DNA from: Sipunculus nudus
Lineage: Eukaryota > Annelida > Sipuncula > Golfingiida > Sipunculidae
DNA length: 64,000 nt
Direction: 5' to 3'
Assembly: GCA_026874595.1 (NCBI GenBank)
Contig: CM049317.1
Span: 58,456,118 to 58,520,117 of the forward strand
The translations under genes were made by a program, and so were the position numbers. Below are positions 12,061 to 24,900 of the stretch, piece after piece. Numbering within the stretch: the first letter of the stretch is position 1; each line of letters opens with the position of its first letter. Below the pieces are notes generated by a model that saw only the letters and a list, made by a program, of their open reading frames with translations, was not told where the DNA came from and searched no databases.

Positions 12061-12477
12061 ATCCATCTCCAACCTGATTGCACATGAGATCTTTTTTAAT
12101 CCTTTTCTAACCTGAAGATACACCCTTTAAAAATAAGGTGTGGGTGTTTGAATATATAAATATTATTCATTAAATTAAATTTAAAATGCAGTTAAAGTAG
12201 ACAATAAAGGACTGTTAAATCTATACCGTGGAATTAAGACATGGACTTTTTAATAAAGGAATGAAGAAAGTTTCAGGATAATTAAAACAGATTTTATGGA
12301 CTCTGTAGAGAATAAACACTAAATATTTGTTTTGACACCAAATATGTATTATATGTTGCAACGGTTGAGTATACATATGTTAATGGCATGATATAAGTTA
12401 ATCATTATATACATGGGTTCTTTGTATAATTTGGTATTTGATACTTTTAATGCTTGTATTTTTTTCGTATCCTACAT
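12061..12477. other. Intergenic AT-rich, no gene seen
   Basis: Nothing recognisable on either strand. Confidence 0.55.

Positions 12478-12526
<49 letters not shown>
12478..12526. repeat. (TA)n microsatellite
   Basis: Pure TA tract interrupted by one CA near its start. Confidence 0.97.
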
Positions 12527-12529
<3 letters not shown>

Positions 12530-12777
12530 TTGGAACCACGATGAATATATCTGTCGAAATAAATATATTCCAACCAATGGTACGTTGTCTGACTTAAGTA
12601 CTAATTTCTCCATTGGCGTACGAATGTATATACATAAAGGTACATGCTTGAATTACACTGTTCATGCATGTGACTTGCACGATTAAACGTCTATGGACTA
12701 ATGAAATTCATCTTTTAGCAGAATCAGCACTTAACCGATATATAAGGTTTATATAAGCATCATCCTTTTGATGGGGC

Positions 12778-12778
<1 letters not shown>

Positions 12779-12825
<47 letters not shown>
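12779..12825. repeat. (TA)n microsatellite
   Basis: Pure TA tract. Confidence 0.97.
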
Positions 12826-12828
<3 letters not shown>

Positions 12829-12882
12829 CTGATAAGTTTATTTGTATAATCATATTTTGGTATTTGTGGCGTATGTGTGTGT

Positions 12883-13160
12883 GGGGGGGGGGGGGGCGGC
12901 TATGCTTATGTCCCTCAAGTGCAAGCCAATCGATTGAAAAAAATTCTCTTTTTTTTCTGGGTTTTTTCTTTATGCTCTAGATCTGTAATATATCTGAGTT
13001 TCAAAAGCTGAAATTTAGGGCACAATATTGGTCATAAAAGTCAAAGATTTGCACTTGATATTTATTTTTGACCTTAACCTTATTCCAAAGGTGTGTACAC
13101 TCCGTAGTTTTTCCCAAATTATCGCTCAGTTGCATAAGGGGGGGGGGGGGGGGGCGGCGG
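12883..13160. repeat. Two long poly(G) tracts
   Basis: Runs of 14 G (12,883-12,896) and 17 G (13,138-13,154), each followed by CGGC or CGGCGG, about 240 bp apart in otherwise AT-rich sequence. The sequence between shows no gene. Confidence 0.9.
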
Positions 13161-13578
13161 TTTGGCTTCCAGTCGTTACATGACGATCGCATGCATTACA
13201 AACTGAGTTGTATTTAAGGCGACGGATTATATGGATGCAATATTTTGAGAAAATAGAATCATATGGGTAATTTACTTTACCTGGATCCATTAAAAAATAG
13301 TATATATTCAAGAAAGAAAATAATTGATGTTTAGTATTATGGACTGTTGAAAGATGTTTAAAAGACGCAGCATAGGTTTTTACTTTATTTTCCCCTGTAT
13401 CCAAACCGATATCTATAATGAAAAAGAGTGCTATTCCAGGCCATACAGTTTATTATAAAAACACCCAGTTTAAGTGGGATACTATAAAGTTTTAACAAAA
13501 TGAACGCTTACTTACAGTATATATATGCAAAACAAATTCATGCAGGTATATGAATAAAATAACGCGTGAAATTTGTTG

Positions 13579-13632
<54 letters not shown>

Positions 13633-14130
13633 GCTACTTTCTTCAAATTATACATTTTATCCCTGCAATGTGACACTTCCTTAATATATATGTTTTTTCA
13701 TTGCTTGCTTAAAACATTAATTTGTTATATACTAGCACCTTAAAGCAGTATCTGCACACATGTGGAAGCTTTCTTAAGGAAAATATCATGCACAATACAT
13801 CAGAAAAACTGTTAAAGTTTTTATCTAAAAGAATATGGTACTATAAAACCGACATGAGATGAGAAGTTATGAATACATTCTTAAACCATGCAAAGTTTGC
13901 CAGGCACAATGTTTTTAAAGCACTGCGGAATATATCATTTGAAAGAAAATAGAAAATATATCAGCATTCAGTATTAATTTTACCATGTATTTAATATATA
14001 TGGAATGTTGACCAGACAATGTAGAAAAATGAATAAACAGAACGAATTTAAAAAAAAATACATATTATAGAATTCCGGTGTATAGAGTTCAGAAATGTCT
14101 ATTCACCTATAGAATGGTTTGTCATCTTTG
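13161..14130. other. Intergenic AT-rich with (TA)n at 13,581-13,631
   Basis: One pure TA tract; the rest is AT-rich with no coding frame I can support. Confidence 0.6.
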
Positions 14131-14660
14131 TTTTTAAGATAAGGTACAATAGTGCCTTTGGGCTATTGTTATGTCAGGGCATCGTCTTGGACTAAGAGGT
14201 AAGTCTTCCTCTGGCTGGAGCTCAGCACAATTAAACCGAGTCCCCAGAATCCCATGAGAGTTATTCCGGGAACCACAGGGGACTCTTAATCGAGATATGT
14301 TCTTTATGTGTAATTCCATCACAATCACAAAGAGGCTTGCCCAAATGTCTCCAGTAAAAAACATCAGACACAGCGGAACGAATTTCACTGGCAAAAAAGA
14401 TCAAAGAAACCCGTAGCGTCGCGGCGCATTTGTTGCTCAACGTTTATAAGGCTCCGGCTCCTGATTATATTAGCCACGGCTGGCCGGGGGTACAGATGGT
14501 AACATAATTTGATTTTTTTTCGGCATTAAGCTCATTTTCCTTGGGAGTAATTAATTTTGCATTCTTTCTAGACGTTTTGTTGAGCGACCTTTATCTTCCC
14601 TGTAAAGAAACCGATGAAGCAGTGTGTTTCTAGTAGATCTCATAAGTAGTCGGTATGTAT
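14131..14660. promoter_or_regulatory. Candidate regulatory island (homeodomain/POU, TCF and E-box words)
   Basis: About 500 bp of non-repetitive GC-richer DNA. Visible words are a TCF/LEF-like AGATCAAAG at 14,398-14,406, an Atonal-type E-box CAGATGGT at 14,493-14,500, and a combined homeodomain/POU-like TAATTAATTTTGCAT at 14,548-14,562. No good coding frame. Individual words this short occur by chance; their co-occurrence in a compositional island is what makes it a candidate. Confidence 0.33.
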
Positions 14661-14879
14661 AAAATTATTTTTGGGCGACTCGTAAAATTTCCTTAAGAGA
14701 ACATCCAGATTATTGCTGCATGCTCGTCATCGTATAGAGTTGTATATGTATATAGTTGTATATGTAAAATACGAAAGATCATACATTTCCGAAAATATTT
14801 AAATGCATGCGGATTTAATCGAGCGAATTCGGAAAATAAACGCAAATCTGGAAGAAAAGAGAGAAACCATGGATAAAAA

Positions 14880-14967
14880 AAGAAAGAGAGAGAGGGAGAG
14901 AGAGAGGTACGCTTTGAAAAAAAAAATAAATGCTATTTTACAGATGATATATATATACAATAATATT

Positions 14968-14998
<31 letters not shown>

Positions 14999-15001
14999 AT
15001 A
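14880..15001. repeat. (GA)n patch and (TA)n microsatellite
   Basis: A short GAGA run at 14,884-14,906 and TA-rich repeats from 14,948 to 15,001. Confidence 0.9.
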
Positions 15002-15238
15002 CTGAGTTTCAATCAAAATTGTTGTGATAACCGTGATTCTTTATCAAATGTTTATTCTAACGACAGACTTTTTGCTGTTTATGAACAAGTTTTCTCGTGC
15101 TATATGTAATTTAAATTTTATTTAGTTTTTTATCCACTTTTATAAAACTAAGTACACATAACCATACACAAAAACACACACGCATATCTGTATATAAATC
15201 TCTATATCTATCTATCTACCTATTTTTATGTATGTTTG

Positions 15239-15305
15239 TGTATATATATATATATATATATATATAAAGAAATCTGCCTTTCTATCTCTTTTTCCCTTTA
15301 TCTAT

Positions 15306-15358
<53 letters not shown>
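15239..15358. repeat. Two (TA)n microsatellites
   Basis: Pure TA tracts at 15,239-15,266 and 15,309-15,358 with a CT-rich spacer. Confidence 0.97.
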
Positions 15359-15360
<2 letters not shown>

Positions 15361-15439
15361 ATGTATATTTTAAGATTGACGATATAACTGTCCACAATCC
15401 ATTTTGTCGTTTTAATGCAAGATGAAAGGAAATTAAGTG

Positions 15440-15850
15440 ATAGGGAGTACCAGTTTATGATCACGTACACAACTGTCCAATTCTCTGCGGACACATAGCC
15501 TGACGCCATGCTGGGCACAGCAGTCATATGAATATGATCAGACAGTGTTTAATGTATTACAGAAAGCCTAGGCCTGTCAGGGCAGCCTCTGCCACACAGC
15601 AAAACGTGCTTATCTGGCTGTCAAAGCCCCATACGGATGTCGTAAGACCTGGCGAGATGTGGAAGAACAAAGAAAACGGAGACTGATTTCGACTAATCTC
15701 CATGGCAGTGATGATTGCAGTAAGCCATGCCGGCAGGATATGGCAGTCGTTTTCTTGCGGTATGACCCGGCCTGGCTGCCGACTTTATCGCTCAGCCCCA
15801 AACACGACCAAATCAGCAGCATATGTAAACGGCAGCCCTAATAATCAGGT
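15440..15850. other. GC-richer complex island, open on both strands
   Basis: About 400 bp of non-repetitive GC-richer sequence. A 60-codon plus-strand frame (15,659-15,841) and a 70-codon minus-strand frame (15,610-15,822) overlap it, neither with a recognisable domain. It could be a constrained noncoding element or an unrecognised exon; the sequence cannot decide. Confidence 0.3.
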
Positions 15851-16640
15851 ACAACATTACTAAAATTACTTGCAGATATGAATAATAGTATATCGTTACA
15901 ACGCACTCACTGATATTAACAAGCTACTGTATGTTGTAGATTTTTACTTGAATGGTTTGCTTGTGTGAACACAGGTTGAAAACGGCAGATTGAAAAGAAA
16001 ACATTTTCTGTTGTAAATCCTAACTTACGTGTATATCTGGTGTGAACATAGAATGACCACGGCAGTTTAAAATTAAGGACTAGACATTCTTTATTTTCAT
16101 AGAAGTTCTTAGTAAATTTGATAAATTTTTGTTTTATGACGTTGTATTATATTAAACAACGCAGACCTTCTGACGCCTTCAAAACGTGTGATATTTAATA
16201 AAGTGATATTTAACAAGTGGATAACGTGCCACTTTTACCCAGAAAAAGGATATTTTATAAACTTAATGCTCTTTCATATTTTAGTACTGTCAACAGATAC
16301 ATACAGTGGAAGGAATAAAAATAGCTTAGTATTATAATTTTAAAGAAATCAGGCTCAATAGATTTTTCACATCCTTGTAAAATGAAATAGTATTTTTTTT
16401 ATTCTATAATGGAAAATTAAAAACCACAAAAGGAAAAAACACAGGCTCTTGTGTATTAAATAAACAGATTCATCTTTGGTTTGTCTATTTTTTTATATTC
16501 TACAAAACAAGTCTAGTTTGTGCTCTGTAATTTGTCCTTAATCTGGATAATATTTGACAACGGCCAAATTTACATTTCTTGAAAAGAAAGAAATGTATGT
16601 ATACTATTTTTCATCCAATGAAGCAGAGATTCTATTATTA
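15851..16640. other. Intergenic AT-rich, no gene seen
   Basis: Nothing recognisable. Confidence 0.55.
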
Positions 16641-17330
16641 GAATTGACGTCATAAGGCAGTATTTGCGAGTCGCTAGCAGCCATGCATGCATTGCATGTG
16701 TTATATTTAACAAATACATAGCAACTGTAATATTCGTGCTTTTGCATTATTTGAAAATATAAAGAAAATGTACGCACGGCTTTTGATAAACGGCGCTAAT
16801 CAAACAAGCCACCACGAAGCCTGCCAGCCAAAGCGTCCCGAGTCCGAGAGCACGGGTTTCAGGTCACCAAGGTCAAATCTAGTGTAATTCATAACTGGCC
16901 CCGCAATTTGACAAAGTTTTACTGATAACGGCATCACTCAACCCGTGTCCTGATCTATCCCGACAAAGACCCAGTCAGAGTGAACCAAATTATTTACTGC
17001 CGAATCAACGTCGCCCAGGCAAAGCAGACGATCTCATTTTTATAGCGCCACTTGAAAGAAAGAGGTCCGACTCTGCGCCGCGTGCCACGGCTCTCAGCTT
17101 TGATGCAATTAGATTGAATTACAAATACCTGACCTAGGGGGACATAAACGTCAGATCAAAGGCCCGCCCTGTGCGATTTACGGCACAAATACTGACCCTC
17201 AGACCGCACCGATTTCCCGCCCGCCACCAAGCGCCAGGCACCGCGCAGCGCTCCGTGGAACTCCGCTTGTAGCGTCATCTGTCCGATGATACTCGTACTA
17301 TTTCGCCAGATGTGGTGTTAATATTATAGT
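16640..17330. promoter_or_regulatory. Largest GC-rich complex island, candidate regulatory block
   Basis: Roughly 700 bp, the longest non-repetitive GC-richer stretch in the left half. Visible words are TGACGTCA (16,645-16,652, CRE), a nuclear-receptor-type CCAAGGTCA (about 16,867-16,875), TGACCT (17,130-17,135) and a canonical TCF/LEF site AGATCAAAGG (17,153-17,162) followed by a GC-rich CCCGCCC. No coding frame of length. It resembles a distal enhancer or CpG-richer promoter-like element; function is inferred only. Confidence 0.38.
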
Positions 17331-18096
17331 TATGACAGGTCGTCTGATAATGCTGTTATGTTATGTTTTATATTTCATTTTTTGTAAAGAATGAATATTC
17401 GTCAGAGATTTGCATATTGTATTTATGGTTTTTACAACTATATATGCATTTACATTCACCATAATTCAATTATATCTTAAAAAACTTAAGGTACAACGAA
17501 TTATAGAATTAAAAAAATGATAATATTCGACAAACAAATGTAATGTGAAACATACAAACAGATAATGCTTAGCAATGATACGACATGGATTTGTTTTATT
17601 TATAAAGGGTGCTAAAGCAAACCATAATATAAGTAATAATCAAGTTATTCACCCCATGCATATTAAAACACTTAATGACAAGAAAAAAACTGTAGGATGG
17701 TAGGGGTTGATATTTAAATTTGATCATTATTAAAGCTATATTGCAATAATTGTCTTTATGTCCGTACTTGTTCTTATTGCCAGCTATTTTTAGAGTCATG
17801 TAATTGAAAGTGATATAGAAATATTATTTTTAAAATTATGAGGTTTTAAAATTACGTTTGATAATTTGTCACATTAATTATTAAAGATAATCCAAAGTGA
17901 ATACAACGTTTTTAATTTGATACAATTTTGTTTACTTAAAATTTTACTCGGCGATCAATCATAAATGTTAAATTGACATCAGGTGTATACATCAATCACT
18001 TCTTAACCTTCACCCAAACCTGTTTTTCCGGCTGTTTTTTTATAAGACTTCACCAACATATATAACAGTCAACAGGAGTTCAAAACTTTGAATTAG
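17331..18096. other. Intergenic AT-rich, no gene seen
   Basis: Nothing recognisable beyond low-complexity AT. Confidence 0.55.
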
Positions 18097-18362
18097 GGTA
18101 CATGGGCGGATGTATGGTTTACGGATACTGGAGGGGGCGCAGAGGTACATTGAGATACGGGATATAGAGATACCTCCTTTCATAGTGTAGACCTTTTATT
18201 TTAATTAAGGCTGTAACAGCGATAGAATAAGCCTTTTCATGATGCAGAATCCGGCTGTTCTTTTTTTTTTTTGTATCAAGGGCTTCTCGTTCAACTTTCA
18301 AAATGTTTAGGTCGAAAAAAGTGGGGGGCACCCCCTGCGACCCCTAAATCCGCCTCTGGGAT
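18097..18362. mobile_element. Small non-autonomous element with GGCGGAT ends
   Basis: The left end (GGCGGATGTATGG...) and the right end read inverted (GGCGGATTTAGGGG...) share GGCGGAT, and both are followed by a run of G with GCA or GCAGG, giving imperfect terminal inverted repeats of about 266 bp spacing. The interior has no coding frame. It resembles the G-rich-ended short inverted-repeat elements common in marine invertebrates. Ends are approximate and no target-site duplication was confirmed. Confidence 0.5.
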
Positions 18363-19430
18363 CGGAAGTGAATTTCTGTTTATAGCAATGTTAATGAATT
18401 AAGAGTCTGTTATGTATGTGGTTAAACCGTTCAACCTTGCATTATAATCGAAACTTTTCTTCCGTTATAAATTAATACTACGAAACGTTTGATTCAGAAC
18501 ACATTTATATAAATACCTATATTTCAAAATTTAAAAAAATAATATATAATCAACAATGATAATTTAAAATGGCTGGCTAACATAAAACAATTTACAATGT
18601 ATGTATATATATATATCCTTCACGCTTATACACTTTCACATAAATATACATGTTTATCTATTAATATAGCAATCATGCAGCAGTATATATAACATTAAAT
18701 TTTGCTCTCTGTTATTTCTATGTTATACATTTAAGATTACAGACATTAAACTGCAACGTTTACTTAATAAAATTGAACATCTAACTCAAATATATAAACA
18801 GTTTCATTCAACATTGAATATTTGATATTTGGATACAGCATGCATGCAAGACTTTGCTTTGAAATGGGATATTGCTATAATATGCACTCACGCATGAATC
18901 TTTGGTTTCTCGAAATATATATTTGAATGCATAATAAAGATTTGGGCACCAACGTTTAGGAAGTATTGTTCATTTTTTTTATTTGAGATGCATTACATAT
19001 AACTCTCCAAAGTTTGTAAAGACTTTAAAATCATAAAGACAGCATAGTTTATACCTCGAGAAAATATAAATATATAAAATTTTGAATAGCAATGACTTCG
19101 TTTTAATTTCAAATGTCGCAGTAACTTGGCATTGAATGTAATACTTGTTATATTGGGTGTAATTTATCCCTTTCTGCGAAATTGATTTGTTGGCAATTGT
19201 TTTCGTATATTTAATGCATTTGTGCATCCTTAAACGACATTTTTTTTTGTTTGTTTGTTTTTTTTTTACCATGTTTTGGTCTGAGATAGAACTGTTGTCT
19301 CGCCACTGGTATACGCCAGGTTTCATTGTGTTCTAACAACAATGCTTTAATTCATTCGTTACAAGTTTAAATGTAATGCCTTCAACTGTTGAGCCCCGTA
19401 TTGTGTAGCTAAAACCTAATTTTATTTTTC
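18363..19430. other. Intergenic AT-rich, no gene seen
   Basis: The minus-strand frame at 18,979-19,326 is lysine/tyrosine-rich AT-driven sequence, not a recognisable protein. Confidence 0.55.
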
Positions 19431-19720
19431 CTAACAGTCGTTGTCAGGTTAGCTTTCCTTTCATGCCGATGGATTCCCTGTCTGCAACAGTTTTGTTATT
19501 GCATCTTCCTCAGCAGCAGGTTGCCCCTAGTTACCGTCCCTTTTCTTTGACACACCTGCTCCGTCCTTTGATGTTGCCGCCCATTACGTAAGCAACGGCG
19601 GTCCTTTGATCTACGGATATGAGCCTCTGGAGCCAGCCCTAAGAGAACGGACGTTAAAATGAGAGGATATACATCTGGACGCCCGACGGAAAAGTCCCAT
19701 CTGTACACAATAGACATTAT
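19431..19720. promoter_or_regulatory. Candidate enhancer with paired TCF/LEF words
   Basis: A non-repetitive GC-richer island. CCTTTGATG (19,565-19,573) and CCTTTGATCT (19,603-19,612) are TCF/LEF-type sites in the same orientation, 38 bp apart. Between them lie GCCGCCC (19,576-19,582), similar to the TCF C-clamp helper site GCCGCCR known from Drosophila, and a bZIP-like TTACGTAA (19,584-19,591). The sites are seen; Wnt responsiveness is an inference. The minus-strand frame over the same span (81 codons) shows no domain. Confidence 0.38.
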
Positions 19721-20700
19721 ACAAATAATAGATAGATACAAACAGTGTTGATTTTATACTGATCCTACAACTATAGATGGTCAAGACACAAAATACAAAT
19801 ATAACGGATGAATCTATGTCATAATATTGCTTTATATCCCCTTATTCTCATTTAGTAAGAATCTGAATTTTGTTATTGGTGCAGAACAACAGATGGGATA
19901 AGGAAATAGGCTAAATTTTGCGTCATGTTGAGTAAGGCGATAAATACGGATGATGCTTAGAGTTATATCACTACACTTTTACAGAAACACCCGTCAGCAC
20001 TGAAGAAACACATGTCAGGGCTTCGTCTCATATTACACGAAAGAGATCTCAAGAGTTTATATCCTGTCCGCATACAGAAACATCTTATAGTGAATATCTT
20101 CAACCTCACTTCAAACGAGTCCATACGCTAGTTGATACCTACGTTGGACTAAATGGGTATAATGTCAAATATATAGTCATAACGTGTATGATCGCAATAT
20201 GCATAACATTAGTGGTTGCAAATGTGCTGTTTCCCACAAATTCTGTTGTAATAACGTGTATAGTATTATTATTATATATATTGATAATTGTTATTACCTT
20301 ATAATGATTGAAAATGCAACCGTATTATAAACATTCGAATAATAATTTAGCGGTCGCGATTGCAAAATTAACTGTGTACACGTTTAAGTAAAGAATCTTC
20401 AGAAATAATGAATATAACTATATATTTGCCTTTAATTGACCGTTGATTTTCTATAGCCATAAACCATATATATTCTTAATGAAAGCCATTCATCACATGG
20501 CCATCGGCCTTGCGTGCTAGATTGTGAAATTCATTTGGATAAGTCATAAATCATATATGTTAAGATTATAATGAAAACCTTTTGTTACGGCATTCCGAGT
20601 GTTATAAAAAAGATTACAAGTCGCATTTGTGACCACTATTGAGCTATATATCAATATAGGCCACTTTATGTGAAATACTATGCATGTATGCATGCATTTA
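19721..20700. other. Intergenic, no gene seen
   Basis: AT-rich with scattered complex stretches (19,980-20,160) that carry no recognisable feature. Confidence 0.55.
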
Positions 20701-20705
20701 CACCA

Positions 20706-20807
<102 letters not shown>

Positions 20808-20900
20808 GCTTTGAACATTTTTGAGGGGTATCATGAATTTACGGCATCTTTGAGGATTTGCACCCTGGCTTATTCTTGAAGATCTCTCATATCGGGATCA

Positions 20901-21464
20901 AGGCTGATTTCCAATACGATTTGTATTTGTATTTAAATGTACCCAAAGCATGTATTTGTATTTGTGTTATGCAAAATTATTGTAATTGTATTTGCATTTG
21001 ATCTCAATATTTAATGTGTACATATTTGATCAAATACTGTACATATACATATTCATATCTTTCATACGCTCCATGCATCTATATAGCCTTCTACCAAATT
21101 ATACTTATGTATATGTACGGTACCTAACACCCGAAAGACTCAAGTGACATCTTCCAGTGATTCTTTTCATTCAAGGCAACAGTGATTTTATTTTGTAGAG
21201 ATTGTGGTGACAATATTATGTGAGTGAAAAATCAGATACATAAATAAGGGTATATATGTAAATTATGGTATATATGTAAATTATGCAATATATTTATGGT
21301 ACTGGAAAGGAATACATTTTCTGTATAATCATTTATTTGCGTATTGTTTTTGATGTCTTGTATTTGTATTTAACATAACTCATGCATTTATATTCTTATA
21401 TGGTCGATACAACTTAGCATATCTGTATATTTGTATTTGGAAAACTGTATTTGACTCCAGCCCT
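20901..21464. mobile_element. MITE-like element with TTTGTA-rich subterminal repeats
   Basis: The left end (AGGCTGATTTCCAATAC) and right end read inverted (AGGGCTGGAGTCAAATAC) form imperfect terminal inverted repeats. GATCA flanks both sides (20,896-20,900 and 21,465-21,469), a possible target-site duplication. Inside each end are repeated TATTTGTATTTG hexamer-type motifs. There is no transposase frame in the 564 bp, so it would be non-autonomous. I cannot assign a superfamily. Confidence 0.55.
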
Positions 21465-21469
21465 GATCA

Positions 21470-22020
21470 GAAGAGTGTTTACCGTAAATATGCAGTTTGT
21501 AAAATTTAATATCAAAAGAAAAATGGGTATACCATTGATTCTATCTGCAATCATTGTTTCTATATATATTAATTAATCTACTTTTAAGTAACCTGTTCTG
21601 ATTTTAACCTAGACTATTGCATGTTAATTTATTTCTTTCGTTGGTGAGGTAAATGTTAAAATAGTTAGATATTATATTATATGAAGAAAGTAGTTGTTGA
21701 GTGGAAATTTAAAACCTTTAGTGGATTTATATTCTTTGTACGTTGACTTTATTCTTGGCTTCTTTAGTCAATTTAAAACTTTTTAAATTTTGTCTGTTAT
21801 TGTTGTTTGTATATCTAGAATATGTAATATATTAATATCTTATATATTAATTAACGATATGCTATAATATAAAATTAGTATTAAAGACAGTATATGAACA
21901 TCAGTGGATATAGGCCTTAATTTGTCTAGTCGAAACCTAATCAGCAGGCTTTGGCGATCTGTGAATGGGTCTGACCCATGTTGAAATGGGTCTGATCAAT
22001 GGCATCGGTTATTTATTCTG

Positions 22021-22076
<56 letters not shown>

Positions 22077-22320
22077 GATGGGAAAGATCGGGAGACACAT
22101 GCAGACACACCTTCATGCACACTTAATATTTGTCGAAGGGACATATCATTTCACAATTCAAAAATGTATCTCAGGATTCATTCACTATATATTTTGAAAA
22201 TCTTTCTGAAACTCCAGCATAACATAAATTCAGCCTGGTGACTAATCAATGAGTTAATTAACTATGGATTTTGAAAATACATTACTTTACGCATAGAATG
22301 TCCAAACATTTTTTGTTATT

Positions 22321-22372
<52 letters not shown>

Positions 22373-24350
22373 GGTTATTTCCTGGTATTGAGCACTGCAT
22401 ATTTATTGTAAATTATACATTTATACATGATACAAGTTTTCTTTTTTTTTTCAAAATTATTTCTTGAAAGGTAAATATATATATGTACTAAATTCCTTTG
22501 GTGTCTGCATCTTACATTAGGCATCAACTCAATACCACATTTTCTTTGTTTTGAGCATCAAACTAATTCACGGTAGATTATATAGTCTGATAAGACACTT
22601 TATATTTTTTTCCCCGTTTTTATCCATATCATTATTCAATTTGTAATTCAGTAGTGCTGCATATCAATTTTTTTAATCATCAAATTAATGTTCATATTGA
22701 AGTTCTTTTCTCATGCACTTGTAGTAGAGTTGTATTTCAAGAAATATTGATTCTCTGCTATATATATGGTTGAAATTAAGTCAAAATCCTATAATACTTC
22801 TCAATATAGATTAGCATAAGATCTATTATGTCAAATTCATTCTTGGTTTAAATTAAATTCTATTCTATGCTAATTACTTTCTTGACATGCATATTACTAA
22901 TATAAAGTTTTTTCAAGTATTCTTTTTATTCGATTCACTATTAATCTCAGACAAATTCGACAAGAGATAGGAATAGAGATAGATATTCTTTTTTTGTCTT
23001 AGTGTGTTTTCTTTTTAATCATATAATGCCCCTGGTTTAATATAATCTCCACAATTGTTATTCCAATTAATGTACCGCCTACATATACGGTATTTTGTAT
23101 TATTCTTCGCAAACTTCAACAATTCATTTTACAAATTCTCCTTGCGTTTATGATAACGCTTTTTTTACTTTTTTTCTGAATATATATTTTTATTATTATT
23201 ATTAGTATTTATACCTCTTTTTTTGTTCTGCATTCAAGTCTGACAACTTAAATTGATATCTTTTCTCTTGACATATTCATTTTATTAGTAGAAGTTTATA
23301 CCTGTTATAAACTGTATTTGAAATCGCTGTTTAATTTCATAATTCAATTGCGCCGAGTATATATAGTATGGAAGTTCCCGCAGAAATTTTCAGGCCAAGT
23401 AACCTCCTAATGATATATAAATATGAATGCATTCAGTCAGATTCCAGGCATAACTTTGGTTTATACATCTTCAATGTGCAATACATAAAAGGAACATAAT
23501 CTGTGTTATACGTCAACTTCCTGTCAACCGTACAAAGAATCCCCTGCTTATAATTGAATGTATGCCTTTACACCAATGTTAAGCGGTCAAAGTGGTACAC
23601 AGATTGAAAAAGTATATTCATAATAAAAGAAAAACAAAGTAAATTTCAAACAAAGGAATTATTGTACAACGGTTACAGTACAATAATAAATTGATTTATG
23701 ACCCCTCTACCTATAAATTAGATTTAAACCTTCGTTCGCAAAGACAGAACATACTAAAGAGAAAAAAAAAACTATAATAAATGTCATAATATTTGAGGCT
23801 TTCGAAGTAAGTACCGATAAACTGAAACTATTTTCCTTCTTGATTATATTCAGTATATTTTTTTTGCACACACCTTTTATCATAAAATAATAAGACAGAC
23901 AGAAGTTTATAATAAAAGGCAGTATAATAAAAGAACTATTCTGATGTAAACGATGTCGTTTGATGCAGTAACACGTATCTTGTATGCGTGTATTATATCC
24001 TGTTTAATTAAATGAGGTCATAAAGTTTTTGAAAATCTGCTGACACGGGCCTTAAAGCAATTCGTAACAATGTACAATATAATGGTATTTATGTGATCTT
24101 TTAGAATTCTTGCTTACGGGAGTGAATAAAGTAAATAAATTTGTGATGTTTAAACACAGTTCTATGATTGATTGAAAAATATATGTTTATTTTTTATATC
24201 AAATTTTAAAACATTTTCATATGATACTTCAGTATCAGGACTAATAATCAATTTATGCAAATCACATGTTTTAATATTAAGGACAAGAATATCGTTCCGA
24301 CGGAAAGACATCCACGGTATACACACGCACAGACACATTCACAAGCATAC
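21470..24350. other. Intergenic AT-rich desert with two (TA)n tracts
   Basis: TA tracts lie at 22,027-22,072 and 22,323-22,370. Elsewhere I see only AT-rich sequence with T runs and no gene, SINE or GC island over almost 3 kb. Confidence 0.6.
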
Positions 24351-24356
24351 AAACGG

Positions 24357-24541
24357 GCAGAGAGAGACGGGGGAGCAAGGAGGAAAGAGAGAGAGGGAGC
24401 GAGAGAGAGAAGAGAAGAGAAGAGAAAAAAAAGAGAGAAGAGAATATAGAAGGGAAGAGAAGGGAAGAGAAGAGACGTATTTAGAGAAGCAGAGGGAGAT
24501 AGACAACGTGACAGATAGACACCGGGAGGGAGAGAGATGAT

Positions 24542-24600
<59 letters not shown>
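24357..24600. repeat. (GA)n / GAGAA purine microsatellite
   Basis: Purine-rich run from 24,357 with a pure GA core of about 54 bp at 24,545-24,598. The overlapping R/E-rich plus-strand and S/L-rich minus-strand frames are artefacts. Confidence 0.95.
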
Positions 24601-24601
<1 letters not shown>

Positions 24602-24900
24602 CTAACCAACACTGATCATGGCTGGTGCAGCACCGGACAGACAGAGCCGCCTGGTGTGAAGCTTGCCAACTAGCCATGTAACATTTGTTTGGGCGATCGG
24701 CGCGAACGGTGGATGGACGCCAGGCCCCCCAATTAAACCCAAATAATCCACCCAATAACTGCCCTGCATAATTCAACCTGCAAGAACAAACAAAAAACTA
24801 TATCAAAGGCAAATTCGTCTTGTTATCCTTTCATCCCCAAAACACGACAATTACCGTAAATACACCCACTTGTTACCGAGAAAGATGAAGATTATTAGCA
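24601..24900. other. GC-richer complex island next to the GA tract
   Basis: About 180 bp (24,601-24,780) of non-repetitive GC-rich sequence that includes a homeodomain-like CAATTAAA word (24,730-24,737), followed by mixed sequence. A purine tract abutting a GC island resembles GAGA-type promoter or enhancer architecture. No coding support. Confidence 0.3.

Noticed and set aside
14405-14415. AACCCGTAG, the start of miR-99/100
   Set aside because: Nine-base match only; following sequence differs and no precursor hairpin is evident.
24172-24776. Long frames on both strands over the GA tract
   Set aside because: Low-complexity R/E or S/L repeats driven by (GA)n.
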